Positions 1 to 8,242 of a DNA stretch of 22,995 nucleotides are shown here, piece by piece. The DNA is from an uncultured Pseudomonadota bacterium (lineage in GTDB: Bacteria > Pseudomonadota > Gammaproteobacteria > Burkholderiales > Methylophilaceae): NCBI GenBank assembly GCA_903860085.1, contig CAIOPD010000067.1:1-22995 (forward strand), given 5' to 3'. A model generated the notes under the pieces. It saw only the letters and a list, made by a program, of their open reading frames with translations, made no database searches and was not told the DNA's origin. The position numbers and the translations under genes were made by a program. How positions within the stretch are numbered: the stretch's first letter is position 1; each line of letters begins with the position of its first letter.

Positions 1-130
1 ATGCACAAGGCAATGCCGAGCGAAGCCTAATAGAAATATTAGGAACGTGTAGAGACTTGACGGCACCCACCTAAAGCTTCGGCCATGGTGAAGACAAAGT
101 CCAGGGAGTGGTGAAAGCCACACAAACCAG
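1..130 (+). ncRNA. Group I intron (IC3, Azoarcus type), 3' part of catalytic core
   Basis: Self-splicing intron interrupting tRNA-Ile(CAU); its 5' part, including the internal guide sequence, lies left of the window. Visible elements: a P6-type hairpin with 7-bp stem (26-32/37-43) and GAAA loop; the P7 strands GACTT (54-58) and AAGTC (97-101), the second inside the S-like motif AAGACAAAGTCC; P8 CACC (68-71)/GGTG (87-90) with a UUCG-capped inner pair; P9 GTGGT (108-112)/GCCAC (117-121) with GAAA loop; and the terminal G at 130 after ACAAACCA. From memory of the Azoarcus pre-tRNA-Ile ribozyme, blocks such as GACGGCACCCACCTAA and CCAGGGAGTGG are shared. Its P7 pair is GACUA/UAGUC, so the change here is compensatory, which supports a conserved fold. 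No open reading frame or homing endonuclease is visible in this part. Confidence 0.9.
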
Positions 131-170
131 AATCCGTTGGTGCTGTGTTCGACTCACAGAGGGGCCACCA
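131..170 (+). tRNA. tRNA-Ile(CAU), 3' exon
   Basis: This is the 3' half of a tRNA after the intron. It shows the two anticodon-loop residues AA, the anticodon-stem strand TCCGT, variable loop TGGTG, a perfect T stem CTGTG/CACAG around loop TTCGACT, acceptor strand AGGGGCC, discriminator A, and encoded CCA (168-170). The acceptor strand predicts a 5' end GGCCCCT, which is characteristic of the isoleucine tRNA with CAU anticodon, whose C34 is converted to lysidine by TilS so that it reads AUA. The 5' exon and the anticodon itself lie outside the window. The identity therefore rests on the acceptor sequence, the AA-TC loop/stem junction and the intron type, which in Azoarcus sits directly after CAU. 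Confidence 0.9.
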
Positions 171-178
171 AAATAGAT

Positions 179-208
179 AACCTCAGCTAGAAATAGCTGG
201 GGTTTTTT
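179..208 (+). terminator. Rho-independent terminator after tRNA-Ile
   Basis: A 9-bp stem CCTCAGCTA (181-189) / TAGCTGGGG (194-202), with one G-T pair and a GAAA loop, can be extended by two A-T pairs. It is followed by six T. It starts 8 nt after the tRNA CCA end, so the tRNA is the last gene of its transcript. Confidence 0.9.
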
Positions 209-259
209 ATTTTGTAAATCCTTGAGAAGATGTAATATCCAGTATGGAGATTATATTTT

Positions 260-406
260 ATGATGAAACCTGACCCCAAAATAATTGCTGTTCCAAGACC
301 TGTTAGATCAATATATCTTGTTGAAGATTCGGAAAGATTAACGGAATTTCTGGATGAAATTTTTGCTGAGTCTTTCAGCAGACACGGGGGCCGTCAATCG
401 CGATAA
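260..406 (+). pseudogene. Truncated response-regulator receiver-domain remnant
   Basis: The frame from the tandem ATG at 260/263 to TAA at 404-406 encodes 48 residues. Residues 17-24 read SIYLVEDS, the beta-1 strand plus the acidic E-D pair that binds magnesium in CheY-like receiver domains. SERLTEFLDEIF that follows fits helix 1. The frame then runs into SFSRHGGRQSR and stops. The phospho-acceptor Asp, the Thr/Ser and the Lys of a full (about 120-residue) receiver are absent, so it cannot act as a phospho-relay protein. There is no good ribosome-binding site. It is probably the stump of a deleted regulator gene; whether it is expressed is unknown. Confidence 0.55.
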
Positions 407-499
407 TCATGACCGCTAATATTTTGTTATGACATCAAACACAAAACTAAACTCATAGCGTTATGCTTAATGTTTAAGTATGAATGTTTGCCTTGGGTC

Positions 500-522
500 G
501 GAAGCCCCTTATATGGGCTTCC
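500..522. terminator. Hairpin, possible weak terminator
   Basis: A perfect 8-bp stem GGAAGCCC (500-507) / GGGCTTCC (515-522) encloses a 7-nt loop. It is followed on the plus strand by only a short T run (gctttagg), and on the minus strand by no T run. It lies 22 nt beyond the stop codon of the efflux operon, so it may protect or end that transcript, but it is not a textbook terminator in either direction. Confidence 0.4.
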
Positions 523-543
523 GCTTTAGGGATCCGTATCTAT

Positions 544-1992
544 TCAATTTTTTGTGTTTGTATAATTTTGTTCAGTATAATCCCAACCCCCACCAAGACT
601 TGTTATTAATACTACAGCCGCCGTCAGTCTGCTATTTTGAATACTCAGCGCAGTGATTTCATTGCTTAGTGCGTTGGCTTGTGCCACTACCACGCTTAAA
701 TAATTCACTGTTCCAACTTTATATTGATTCGTTGTGATTTCTAGTGATTTTTCTGCAGCAGCCGTAGCTTCATTATCTAATTGGTTTTCTTGTTCTAATA
801 TTCTTAGAGCAGCTAAGTTATCTTCTACTTCTTGGAAGGCTGTCAAAATGGTTTGTCGATAAACGGCCACTTTTTCATCATAAACGCCTATTGCTTGAGC
901 TTTCTGTGCTTTTAGTAAGCCACCATTAAATATAGGTTGTGTCAGTGCTACTGGCCCCAAAGACCAGAAACGAGACGGATAAGTAAGCCACTTAGATAAG
1001 TTTGTGCTTTGTGAGCCTAATGTACTAGATAGGCTCAGGCTTGGATAAAATGCAGCTTCAGCTACCCCTATATTGGCATTTGCTTGAGCAACTCTACGCT
1101 CTGCAGCAGCTATATCTGGGCGTCGCTCTAATAGTTGTGAGGGTATTCCTAATGGAATTTTTGGTACTGTTAAAACGGATTTTTCTGATAATGGTTTGAT
1201 GGAAAACTCTGACGGCGCTTTCCCAATTAATATTGCAATCGCATGTTCATATTGTGCGCGCTGAACACCAACATCTACGGCTAGCGCTTTTGTTGATTTG
1301 AGTTTCGACTCAGCTAGCAAAATATCACTACGTTGGGCTATTCCCTCTGAGTATTGATTTTTAGTGATTTGTAATGTCTTTTCATAAGCAAGCACAGTGC
1401 GATTTAGTAATTCCTCTCTGGCATCTGCGAAGCGAAGTGAAAAGTAATCTTGAGCCAACTGTGCTTGTGCACTTAATTTTGCTGCACCAATATCTCCAGC
1501 GCTAGCAAGTATTCCGTTGTTGCCTGCCTCAACACTGCGTTTTATACTACCCCAAATGTCTGGCACCCAACTTGCACTCACTGATGCGCGATAAGCAGTA
1601 TTGTAATTTGGTGTGTAATTAAGAGTGTTGGAAGTATTGCTTGCCGGCAAACTTCGAGTAGTTGTTACACCAGCAGTCACGGTTGGATAATAGGCCGCTT
1701 CTGCTTCATTAGTTACTGCGCGTGCTTGACGATATTGAGCTTCAACGGCAATGATATTTTGATTCGAAACTTCTATTTGTGAAACCAACCCATTAAGCTC
1801 TGTATCTTTAAATATCTCCCACCAATTAGAGCGTGGCAGTTCATCTTTTGGGTCAGCCCCCGTCCAATCCTGCTGTTCCTTGAATGACAAAGGGGTATTT
1901 AATTTTGGTCTAACGTAATTCTCTCCCAGCGTGCAAGCTGAAAGAAGACCAATCATAAGAGTGATTCGTATCAATCGAGTAAATATAAACAT
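544..1992 (-). CDS. Outer-membrane efflux lipoprotein (NodT/OprM family)
   Basis: Outer-membrane channel of the tripartite exporter; trimers of this family form a beta-barrel plus a periplasmic alpha-barrel tunnel joined to the adaptor and RND pump. The protein has 482 residues, normal for the family. It starts with a lipoprotein signal ending in the lipobox LLSAC (Cys20), then the typical GENYVRP stretch. Two OEP repeats follow, each with the family's YPSLS/YPTVT and PDIAAAERRVAQANANIG-type motifs; the second ends near GGGWDY. The longest frame opens at a TTG at 1998, but ATG at 1992 is preferred: GGAA then lies about 9 nt upstream, whereas it almost touches the TTG. It is last in the mdtABC operon, 18 nt after mdtC, matching OpmB in muxABC-opmB. 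Export of drugs is inferred from the family. Confidence 0.93.
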   Translation of the reverse strand: MFIFTRLIRITLMIGLLSACTLGENYVRPKLNTPLSFKEQQDWTGADPKDELPRSNWWEIFKDTELNGLVSQIEVSNQNIIAVEAQYRQARAVTNEAEAAYYPTVTAGVTTTRSLPASNTSNTLNYTPNYNTAYRASVSASWVPDIWGSIKRSVEAGNNGILASAGDIGAAKLSAQAQLAQDYFSLRFADAREELLNRTVLAYEKTLQITKNQYSEGIAQRSDILLAESKLKSTKALAVDVGVQRAQYEHAIAILIGKAPSEFSIKPLSEKSVLTVPKIPLGIPSQLLERRPDIAAAERRVAQANANIGVAEAAFYPSLSLSSTLGSQSTNLSKWLTYPSRFWSLGPVALTQPIFNGGLLKAQKAQAIGVYDEKVAVYRQTILTAFQEVEDNLAALRILEQENQLDNEATAAAEKSLEITTNQYKVGTVNYLSVVVAQANALSNEITALSIQNSRLTAAVVLITSLGGGWDYTEQNYTNTKN

Positions 1993-2010
1993 ATTCAATT
2001 TCCGAGTTAA

Positions 2011-5000
2011 TTACACTGTTAAATTAGCATGGGGAGTATTGACTAAATGTCGTTGTCTCCACCATATAGTTAGCTTATCAAGATAAAGATAAACCACAGG
2101 CGTTGTATATAGCGTCAAGACTTGACTTACTATGAGACCGCCTACGATAGAAATGCCTAATGGTTGTCGTAGCTCTGACCCCTCACCAAGCCCTAAAGCT
2201 AAAGGTAAGGCTCCGAGTAACGCAGCCATGGTTGTCATCATGATTGGACGGAAACGCAACTGGCAGGCCTCATATATAGCATCATGCGAACTGATGCCGC
2301 GTGTACGTTCTGCTTGAATTGCAAAATCAATAATCATAATGGCATTTTTCTTAACGATTCCAATAAGCAATATCACGCCAATCATGGCCATGATATTAAG
2401 CTCCATATCAAACGCTAGTAAAGCTAGTAGGGCACCAACACCAGCCGATGGTAATGTCGATATAATTGTCAGTGGATGGATGTAACTTTCGTAAAGTATA
2501 CCAAGTACGATGTAAACAACTATTAGCGCCGACAGAATAAGCCAAGGCTGATTTTTAAGCGATGCTTGAAATACTTTGGCAGTTCCCTGAAAGCCACCAC
2601 GAATCGAGCTAGGAACACCAATGCTAGAGAATGTATGTTGAATATCTAAGGTGGCTTGGGACAGAGATACGCCTTCTTTAAGGTTAAATGAAATGGTGGA
2701 GGCGGCAAACTGGCCTTGATGATTAACTCCAAGTGGTCCAAAACTAGGCTCGAAGTGACTAAATGCTGAAAGTGGAATTTGAGCACCGCTTGCGGTAATT
2801 ATATAAATATCACGCAATGATTCTGGATTTTGCCAGTATTTAGGAGCGACTTCCATAATTACATAGTATTGATTTAGTGGTGCATAAATCGTAGAAACTT
2901 GTCTCTGGCCGAAGGAGCCATTCAGGACGTTATCAATCATTTTGACTGTTACTCCTAATTTTGCTGCACTGTCTCGGTCTATTGTTATTTTTGTTTGCGT
3001 ACCTTTATCTTGTTTATCGCTATTTACATCAGTAAGTATCGGCAAGTTTTTTAACGCCTGTCGAATTTTCGGTTCCCACAACTGCAAGTCCGTCAGCTCA
3101 TCTGACTGAAGTGTATATTGATATTGTGCATTTCCAGCTCGACCACCCATACGAATATCTTGATCCGCCTGTAAGAAGAGGCTAGCGCCTGGTTCACGGC
3201 TTAATTTTGGTCGCAGTCGATTGATTACTTGGTCCGCGGAAACTTTTCGCTCAGATCGAGGTTTGAGTGATAAAAATATAAAGCCAGTATTTCTTTGACC
3301 TCCGCCAATAAAGCCTACAACGTTCTCTACCGCTGGATCAGCTTTCGCTATAGCAATAAAATCGGCCAACTTTTGTTTCATTGCTTGAAAAGAAATATTT
3401 TGATCGGCTTGTATCCCGCCTGAAATACGACCAGTATCCTGTTGCGGAAAAAATCCTTTGGGGACAATCGTATAAAGGTAAACGTTGAAACATATAGTGG
3501 CAAATAGCACTATCAAAGTAATCATGCTGTGCCGCAGCACTATGTCTAAACTACCCTTATATCCTTGCAGTAGTTTATTAAACATACGTTCACTGAATGA
3601 TGAAAAGTAGCCAGATTTTTTAATTGATAATTGAGGTTTAAGTAAGCAAGCACACATCATTGGCGTGAGAGTTAGAGAAACAATAAGTGAGATAATGACA
3701 GCAGCAGATAGGGTTACGGCGAATTCGCTTAACAGTCGACCTACCATTCCACCCATTAACAATAACGGCAGGAAAACAGCGATAAGGGATAAGCTCATTG
3801 AAATTACTGTAAACGTAACTTCACTGGTACCCTTCAGCGTAGCCTGAAGTGGAGTTTCTCCATTTTCTATATGACGAGAAACATTTTCAAGAACAACGAT
3901 TGCATCGTCAACTACAAAGCCTGTCGCTACAGTGAACGCCATTAATGATAAGTTATCAAGGCTATAACCGCACAAATACATCACACCAAATGTTCCAAGT
4001 AAGGAAACTGGTACCGTTATACTGGGAATGAATGTTGACCTAGCATTACGCAAAAACAGAAATACCACCATGATGACCAAAGCAATAGAAGAAGCTAGCG
4101 TAAGTTCTACATCAAGAACAGAGGCGCGGATAGTGGGCGTGCGATCATTTGCTACAACAGTATCAATAGCACTCGGTACAGATGCCCTTAGCTCTGGTAG
4201 TTTGGCGCGAATGCGATCAACAGTCTCTATGATATTGGCGCCTGGTTGACGTCGAATTTGTATTAATACGGCTTGTTTTCCATTAGCTAAACCTAAGTTG
4301 CGCAAATCCTGAACTGAATCTTCGACTTCAGCTACATCCGAAAGCTTAACAGCGGCACCGTTATGATAAGAAATAATGATGGGTAAATAGTCTTTGGCCA
4401 GATGAACCTGATCATTTGCCGAAACTTGCCACTGCCGATCATTCGTTTCAATAATACCTTTAGGCCGATTTCCGTTTGTTGAAGAAATTGCACTCGCAAC
4501 CGTAGATAGTGGAATTGCATATTTATTAAGTGCAGTCGGATTTAACTCAACTCGAACCGCCGGAAGTGATCCACCACCTACGCTAACTTGGCCGACACCT
4601 TTTATTTGCGATAACTTTTGTGACATGAGTGTAGATGCTGCATCGTAAACTTGGGCTTGCGACATACTGTCGGAAGTAAGTGCAAGTATCATGATGGGAG
4701 CGTCGGCTGGATTTACTTTATGATAAATAGGCTTTGTTGGTATGCCTGTTGGGAGTAACGAAAGAGATGCGTTAATTGCTGCTTGGACGTCTCGTGCAGC
4801 ACCATTAATGTTCCTATCCAAGTCGAATTGTAATGTGATTCTAGTACTACCCAATGAACTTGAGGAAGTCATCTCATTCACGCCAGCAATTCTGCCAAGT
4901 GACCGTTCTAGTGGTGTAGCTACTCCGATTGCCATTGTTTCAGGACTTGCGCCAGGTAGGCTGGCTTCCACTGCAATAACCGGGAAATCAACTTGCGGTA

Positions 5001-5109
5001 AGGCTGATACCGGTAATAAATTGAACGCTACAATTCCGACTAGCGTAATTGCAAGTGTCAATAAGCTCGTTGCAACCGGCCTATTAACAAATATAGACGA
5101 TATAGTCAT
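2011..5109 (-). CDS. mdtC: RND multidrug efflux pump subunit MdtC
   Basis: Inner-membrane proton/drug antiporter subunit of the HAE1/RND family, 1032 residues as usual. It closely resembles E. coli MdtC from the N-terminus: RPVAT, LPQVDFPVI and PGASPETMA, then GRIAGVNEMTSSSSLGSTRI. The first membrane half carries the proton-relay pair DD in ATGFVVDDAIVVLEN (around residue 400); the second half carries the partner Lys in IGIVKKNAIMIIDFA. Two large periplasmic loops separate the 12 predicted membrane segments. Its ATG overlaps the mdtB stop codon by 4 nt (ATGA), indicating translational coupling. In E. coli, MdtB and MdtC assemble as a mixed trimer, and the pairing here implies the same. Substrates cannot be read from the sequence; novobiocin and bile-salt-like compounds are known for E. 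coli. Confidence 0.95.
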   Translation of the reverse strand: MTISSIFVNRPVATSLLTLAITLVGIVAFNLLPVSALPQVDFPVIAVEASLPGASPETMAIGVATPLERSLGRIAGVNEMTSSSSLGSTRITLQFDLDRNINGAARDVQAAINASLSLLPTGIPTKPIYHKVNPADAPIMILALTSDSMSQAQVYDAASTLMSQKLSQIKGVGQVSVGGGSLPAVRVELNPTALNKYAIPLSTVASAISSTNGNRPKGIIETNDRQWQVSANDQVHLAKDYLPIIISYHNGAAVKLSDVAEVEDSVQDLRNLGLANGKQAVLIQIRRQPGANIIETVDRIRAKLPELRASVPSAIDTVVANDRTPTIRASVLDVELTLASSIALVIMVVFLFLRNARSTFIPSITVPVSLLGTFGVMYLCGYSLDNLSLMAFTVATGFVVDDAIVVLENVSRHIENGETPLQATLKGTSEVTFTVISMSLSLIAVFLPLLLMGGMVGRLLSEFAVTLSAAVIISLIVSLTLTPMMCACLLKPQLSIKKSGYFSSFSERMFNKLLQGYKGSLDIVLRHSMITLIVLFATICFNVYLYTIVPKGFFPQQDTGRISGGIQADQNISFQAMKQKLADFIAIAKADPAVENVVGFIGGGQRNTGFIFLSLKPRSERKVSADQVINRLRPKLSREPGASLFLQADQDIRMGGRAGNAQYQYTLQSDELTDLQLWEPKIRQALKNLPILTDVNSDKQDKGTQTKITIDRDSAAKLGVTVKMIDNVLNGSFGQRQVSTIYAPLNQYYVIMEVAPKYWQNPESLRDIYIITASGAQIPLSAFSHFEPSFGPLGVNHQGQFAASTISFNLKEGVSLSQATLDIQHTFSSIGVPSSIRGGFQGTAKVFQASLKNQPWLILSALIVVYIVLGILYESYIHPLTIISTLPSAGVGALLALLAFDMELNIMAMIGVILLIGIVKKNAIMIIDFAIQAERTRGISSHDAIYEACQLRFRPIMMTTMAALLGALPLALGLGEGSELRQPLGISIVGGLIVSQVLTLYTTPVVYLYLDKLTIWWRQRHLVNTPHANLTV

Positions 5110-8100
5110 GTTGAACTTACATCAGCACTGGGTACATTTAATGAAGATTTAACGCCCATACCCATCCTTGTTGCCATTCTATCGAATGTGAGATAAATAG
5201 CCGGCGTGGTAAATAAAGTTAGAACTTGACTGACGATCAAGCCACCTACCATGGTTAATCCAAGAGGGTGACGTAATTCTGACCCAACCCCAGTTCCCAT
5301 CATCAGCGGCAATGCACCGAGCAAGGATGCGAAAGTAGTCATTAGAATCGGTCGCAAACGCAACATACATGCCTGATGAATTGCTTCACGTGCCGACATT
5401 CCTTGCTCACGCTGAGCTTCAAGCGCGAAATCAATCATCATGATGGCGTTCTTTTTAACGATACCAATTAATAAAATGATGCCGATAATAGCAACTATTC
5501 CCAAATCACTTCCAGATAACATGAGTGCTAGTAGTGCTCCTAGGCCTGCAGAAGGTAAAGTGGACAGTATTGTGATTGGATGTATGTAACTCTCGTAAAG
5601 CACCCCTAATACTATGTACATAGTCACTATTGCAGCAATAATTAAAAGTAGTTCATTTGTGAGTGAGCCTTTAAAGGCAGCAGCTGCACCCTGCAATGCA
5701 ACACTTGTACTAGCAGGAAGCGCTAATTTTAATTGAGCCTCATCAATAACTCTGATTGCTTCGCTAAGTGAGGCCCCATTTCCTAGATTGAATGAAATAT
5801 TAGATGCTGGAAATTGCCCAAGATGATTGACTGTAAGTGGACTTGATCGCTGGCTTATTTTAGCAACGCTTGTTATTGGGACTTGTCCGGCGCTGCTTCC
5901 ATTACTATTTAGTGCTGTTACATAAATTCCGTTTAGAGCTTCTAGTCCTGTGCGAAACTCTGGAGCCACTTCTAGAACAACGCGGTACTGATTTGATTGA
6001 GTGAAGATGTTTGAAATCAGGCGCTGACCAAAAGCATCATAAAGTGCATTATCAATTGCAGCGGTAGTAATACCTATTCGACTTGCAGCATCTCGATCAA
6101 TATCTAGATAAACTTGTAATCCATGATCTTGCGTGTCGCTAGCAACATCTTGAAGAGTGGGAGATTTACGTAATATTTCTAGCATTTTCTCCACGCCAGT
6201 AGACAATACCCTCTGGTCTGCGTCTTCCATCATAAATTGATATTGGCTTCTGCTAACATGGTTTTCAATAGTAAGGTCTTGTACCGGTTGCATATAAAGT
6301 TTAATTCCGGAAACTTCAGCTAATTTTGTCTGTAAACTTTCAATGACACCTTTCATATCTAAGCTACGTTTAGCTTTTGGTTTTAAATTAATCAGCATGC
6401 GCCCACTGTTTAAAGTGGTATTAATGCCATCAACGCCAATAAAAGATGACAAGCTCTCAACTGCTGGATCTTTTAGTATCACATCTGCTATTGCTTGTTG
6501 TCGTTCTGCCATAGCAGAAAAAGAAATTGACTGTGGCGCTTCTGTCACGCCTTGGATGACTCCAGTATCTTGAATTGGGAAAAATCCTTTTGGCACGATT
6601 ACATATAAAGCAATGGTTATAAATAAAGTGGCTACTGCAACAATTAAGACTAGCCATTGGTAATTTAAAACATGGGTTAACATTCGGCCATAGAAGCTGG
6701 TCATGTCATCAATCCATCGACCAACTGTATTGTAAAACCAACTTCGTTCAGAGGCAGGGACGTGTCTTAGTAGTTTTGTACACATCATTGGTGTCAGAGT
6801 TAATGAAACTAAAGCAGAAATAAGAATAGCAACAGCTAGAGTAATTGAGAACTCACGGAATAATCGCCCAACCACATCCCCCATGAATAATAGGGGAATT
6901 AACACTGCAATCAAGGAGATAGTCAGCGATATGATTGTAAATCCAACTTGTCGAGAACCCTTTAATGCAGCATTAAGGGGTGATTCACCTTGTTCAATAT
7001 AGCGCGAAATGTTTTCTATCATCACAATTGCATCATCTACAACAAATCCTGTGGCGATTGTTAGCGCCATTAGTGTGAGGTTGTTGATGCTAAAGTTTGC
7101 CAAATACATAACACCAAAAGTACCTACTAATGATAAAGGTACGGCTACGCTTGGAATGATTGTAGCTGGGACACTCCTAAGAAATATGAATATCACCATA
7201 ACTACAAGTGCTACTGATAGCATAAGCTCAAACTGCACATCCCTAACGGAGGCGCGAATAGTAGTTGTACGATCAGTTAACGTAGTTAAATCAAGTGCAC
7301 TGGGTAACGAATCTTGCAATTGTGGGAGCATGGCTTTAATCCGATCTACAACTTCGATCACATTGGCTCCAGGTTGTCGCTGAATATTAAGAATAACGGC
7401 TGGCTCTCGATTTCCCCAAGCGGCAAGACGCACATTCTCCGCATCACCTACTACCTTTGCAATATCGCTAATTCGAATGGCAGCGCCGTTTCGATAAGCT
7501 ATTATTAACTGTTGATATTCTTCTGGTGATTTGATTTGATCATTAGCATCTATAGTGGATGCGCTTCTTGGCCCATCAAAACTTCCCTTTGCTAGTGTGA
7601 GATTTGCGCTAGTGATTGATGTATGAACATCTTCCAGTGCAATACCGTAGGCAGCAAGCGCTTTAGGATTCACTTCAATGCGGACTGATGGGCGTTGTCC
7701 TCCGCTGATGCTCACTAGGCCCACGCCAGTGATTTGAGAAATTTTTTGTGCTAATCTCGTGTCAGCAAGATCTTCAACTGTGGTAAGTGGTAAGCTTTTT
7801 GAGCTTAGTGCCAGGGTTAATATAGGTGTATCTGCTGGATTAACTTTGCTATAGATTGGAGGGGTTGGTAAATCTATAGGTAAAAAATTTGAAGCGGCAT
7901 TAATCGCTGCCTGCACTTGCTGTTCAGCCACGTCTAGCGAATTATTTAGGCCAAATTGCAAGGTAATAACAGAAGCGCCTCCAGAGCTACTGGAAGACAT
8001 TTGATTAAGTCCTGGCATCTGCCCAAATTGCCGCTCAAGGGGAGCCGTAATCGATGATGTTACAACATCTGGACTTGCTCCTGGATAGAGTGTTGTAACC

Positions 8101-8237
8101 TCTATTATTGGATAATCGACTTCTGGTAAAGCAGATATCGGTAATATACGATAGGCAAGCAATCCAGAAATTAATATTGCAAGCATCAGTAGCGTTGTTG
8201 CTACTGGACGTAGAATAAACAAGCGGGATGGATTCAT
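5106..8237 (-). CDS. mdtB: RND multidrug efflux pump subunit MdtB
   Basis: Second RND subunit, 1043 residues. It follows E. coli MdtB closely: NPSRLFILRPVATTLLM, LPEVDYPIIEV, TLYPGASPDVVTS and PLERQFGQMPGLNQMSS. The DD pair in ATGFVVDDAIVMIEN and the Lys in IGIVKKNAIMMIDFA are intact, so the proton pathway looks functional. The start ATG is 5 nt after the mdtA stop; GGAG inside the last mdtA codons serves as ribosome-binding site. The stop overlaps mdtC by 4 nt. B and C are diverged paralogues rather than a recent duplication: each matches its own E. coli counterpart better than the other, judged by eye from remembered sequences. The protein acts in the inner membrane together with MdtA and the outer-membrane channel. 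Confidence 0.95.
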   Translation of the reverse strand: MNPSRLFILRPVATTLLMLAILISGLLAYRILPISALPEVDYPIIEVTTLYPGASPDVVTSSITAPLERQFGQMPGLNQMSSSSSGGASVITLQFGLNNSLDVAEQQVQAAINAASNFLPIDLPTPPIYSKVNPADTPILTLALSSKSLPLTTVEDLADTRLAQKISQITGVGLVSISGGQRPSVRIEVNPKALAAYGIALEDVHTSITSANLTLAKGSFDGPRSASTIDANDQIKSPEEYQQLIIAYRNGAAIRISDIAKVVGDAENVRLAAWGNREPAVILNIQRQPGANVIEVVDRIKAMLPQLQDSLPSALDLTTLTDRTTTIRASVRDVQFELMLSVALVVMVIFIFLRSVPATIIPSVAVPLSLVGTFGVMYLANFSINNLTLMALTIATGFVVDDAIVMIENISRYIEQGESPLNAALKGSRQVGFTIISLTISLIAVLIPLLFMGDVVGRLFREFSITLAVAILISALVSLTLTPMMCTKLLRHVPASERSWFYNTVGRWIDDMTSFYGRMLTHVLNYQWLVLIVAVATLFITIALYVIVPKGFFPIQDTGVIQGVTEAPQSISFSAMAERQQAIADVILKDPAVESLSSFIGVDGINTTLNSGRMLINLKPKAKRSLDMKGVIESLQTKLAEVSGIKLYMQPVQDLTIENHVSRSQYQFMMEDADQRVLSTGVEKMLEILRKSPTLQDVASDTQDHGLQVYLDIDRDAASRIGITTAAIDNALYDAFGQRLISNIFTQSNQYRVVLEVAPEFRTGLEALNGIYVTALNSNGSSAGQVPITSVAKISQRSSPLTVNHLGQFPASNISFNLGNGASLSEAIRVIDEAQLKLALPASTSVALQGAAAAFKGSLTNELLLIIAAIVTMYIVLGVLYESYIHPITILSTLPSAGLGALLALMLSGSDLGIVAIIGIILLIGIVKKNAIMMIDFALEAQREQGMSAREAIHQACMLRLRPILMTTFASLLGALPLMMGTGVGSELRHPLGLTMVGGLIVSQVLTLFTTPAIYLTFDRMATRMGMGVKSSLNVPSADVSST

Positions 8238-8242
8238 ACCGC

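Larger units (their letters stand above)
214..543. other. Intergenic region between tRNA-Ile and the efflux operon
   Basis: This 330-bp AT-rich stretch holds a short receiver-domain remnant (260-406) and one hairpin (500-522). I found no integrase, no repeated copy of the tRNA 3' end, and no other convincing reading frame. Position directly behind a tRNA plus a broken gene is compatible with a former insertion, but no borders can be shown. Confidence 0.6.

Noticed and set aside
131..170. 3' end of a tmRNA (ssrA) interrupted by an intron
   Set aside because: The T arm alone would fit, but the acceptor strand AGGGGCC and the exon start AATCCGT match tRNA-Ile(CAU), and the intron resembles the one known from that tRNA.
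4742..5152. Plus-strand open frame of 136 codons
   Set aside because: It lies wholly antisense to mdtC and the mdtB end; no family features, and the minus-strand proteins are unmistakable. The other plus-strand frames inside mdtB, mdtC, asmA, mutY and uppP are shadows in the same way.
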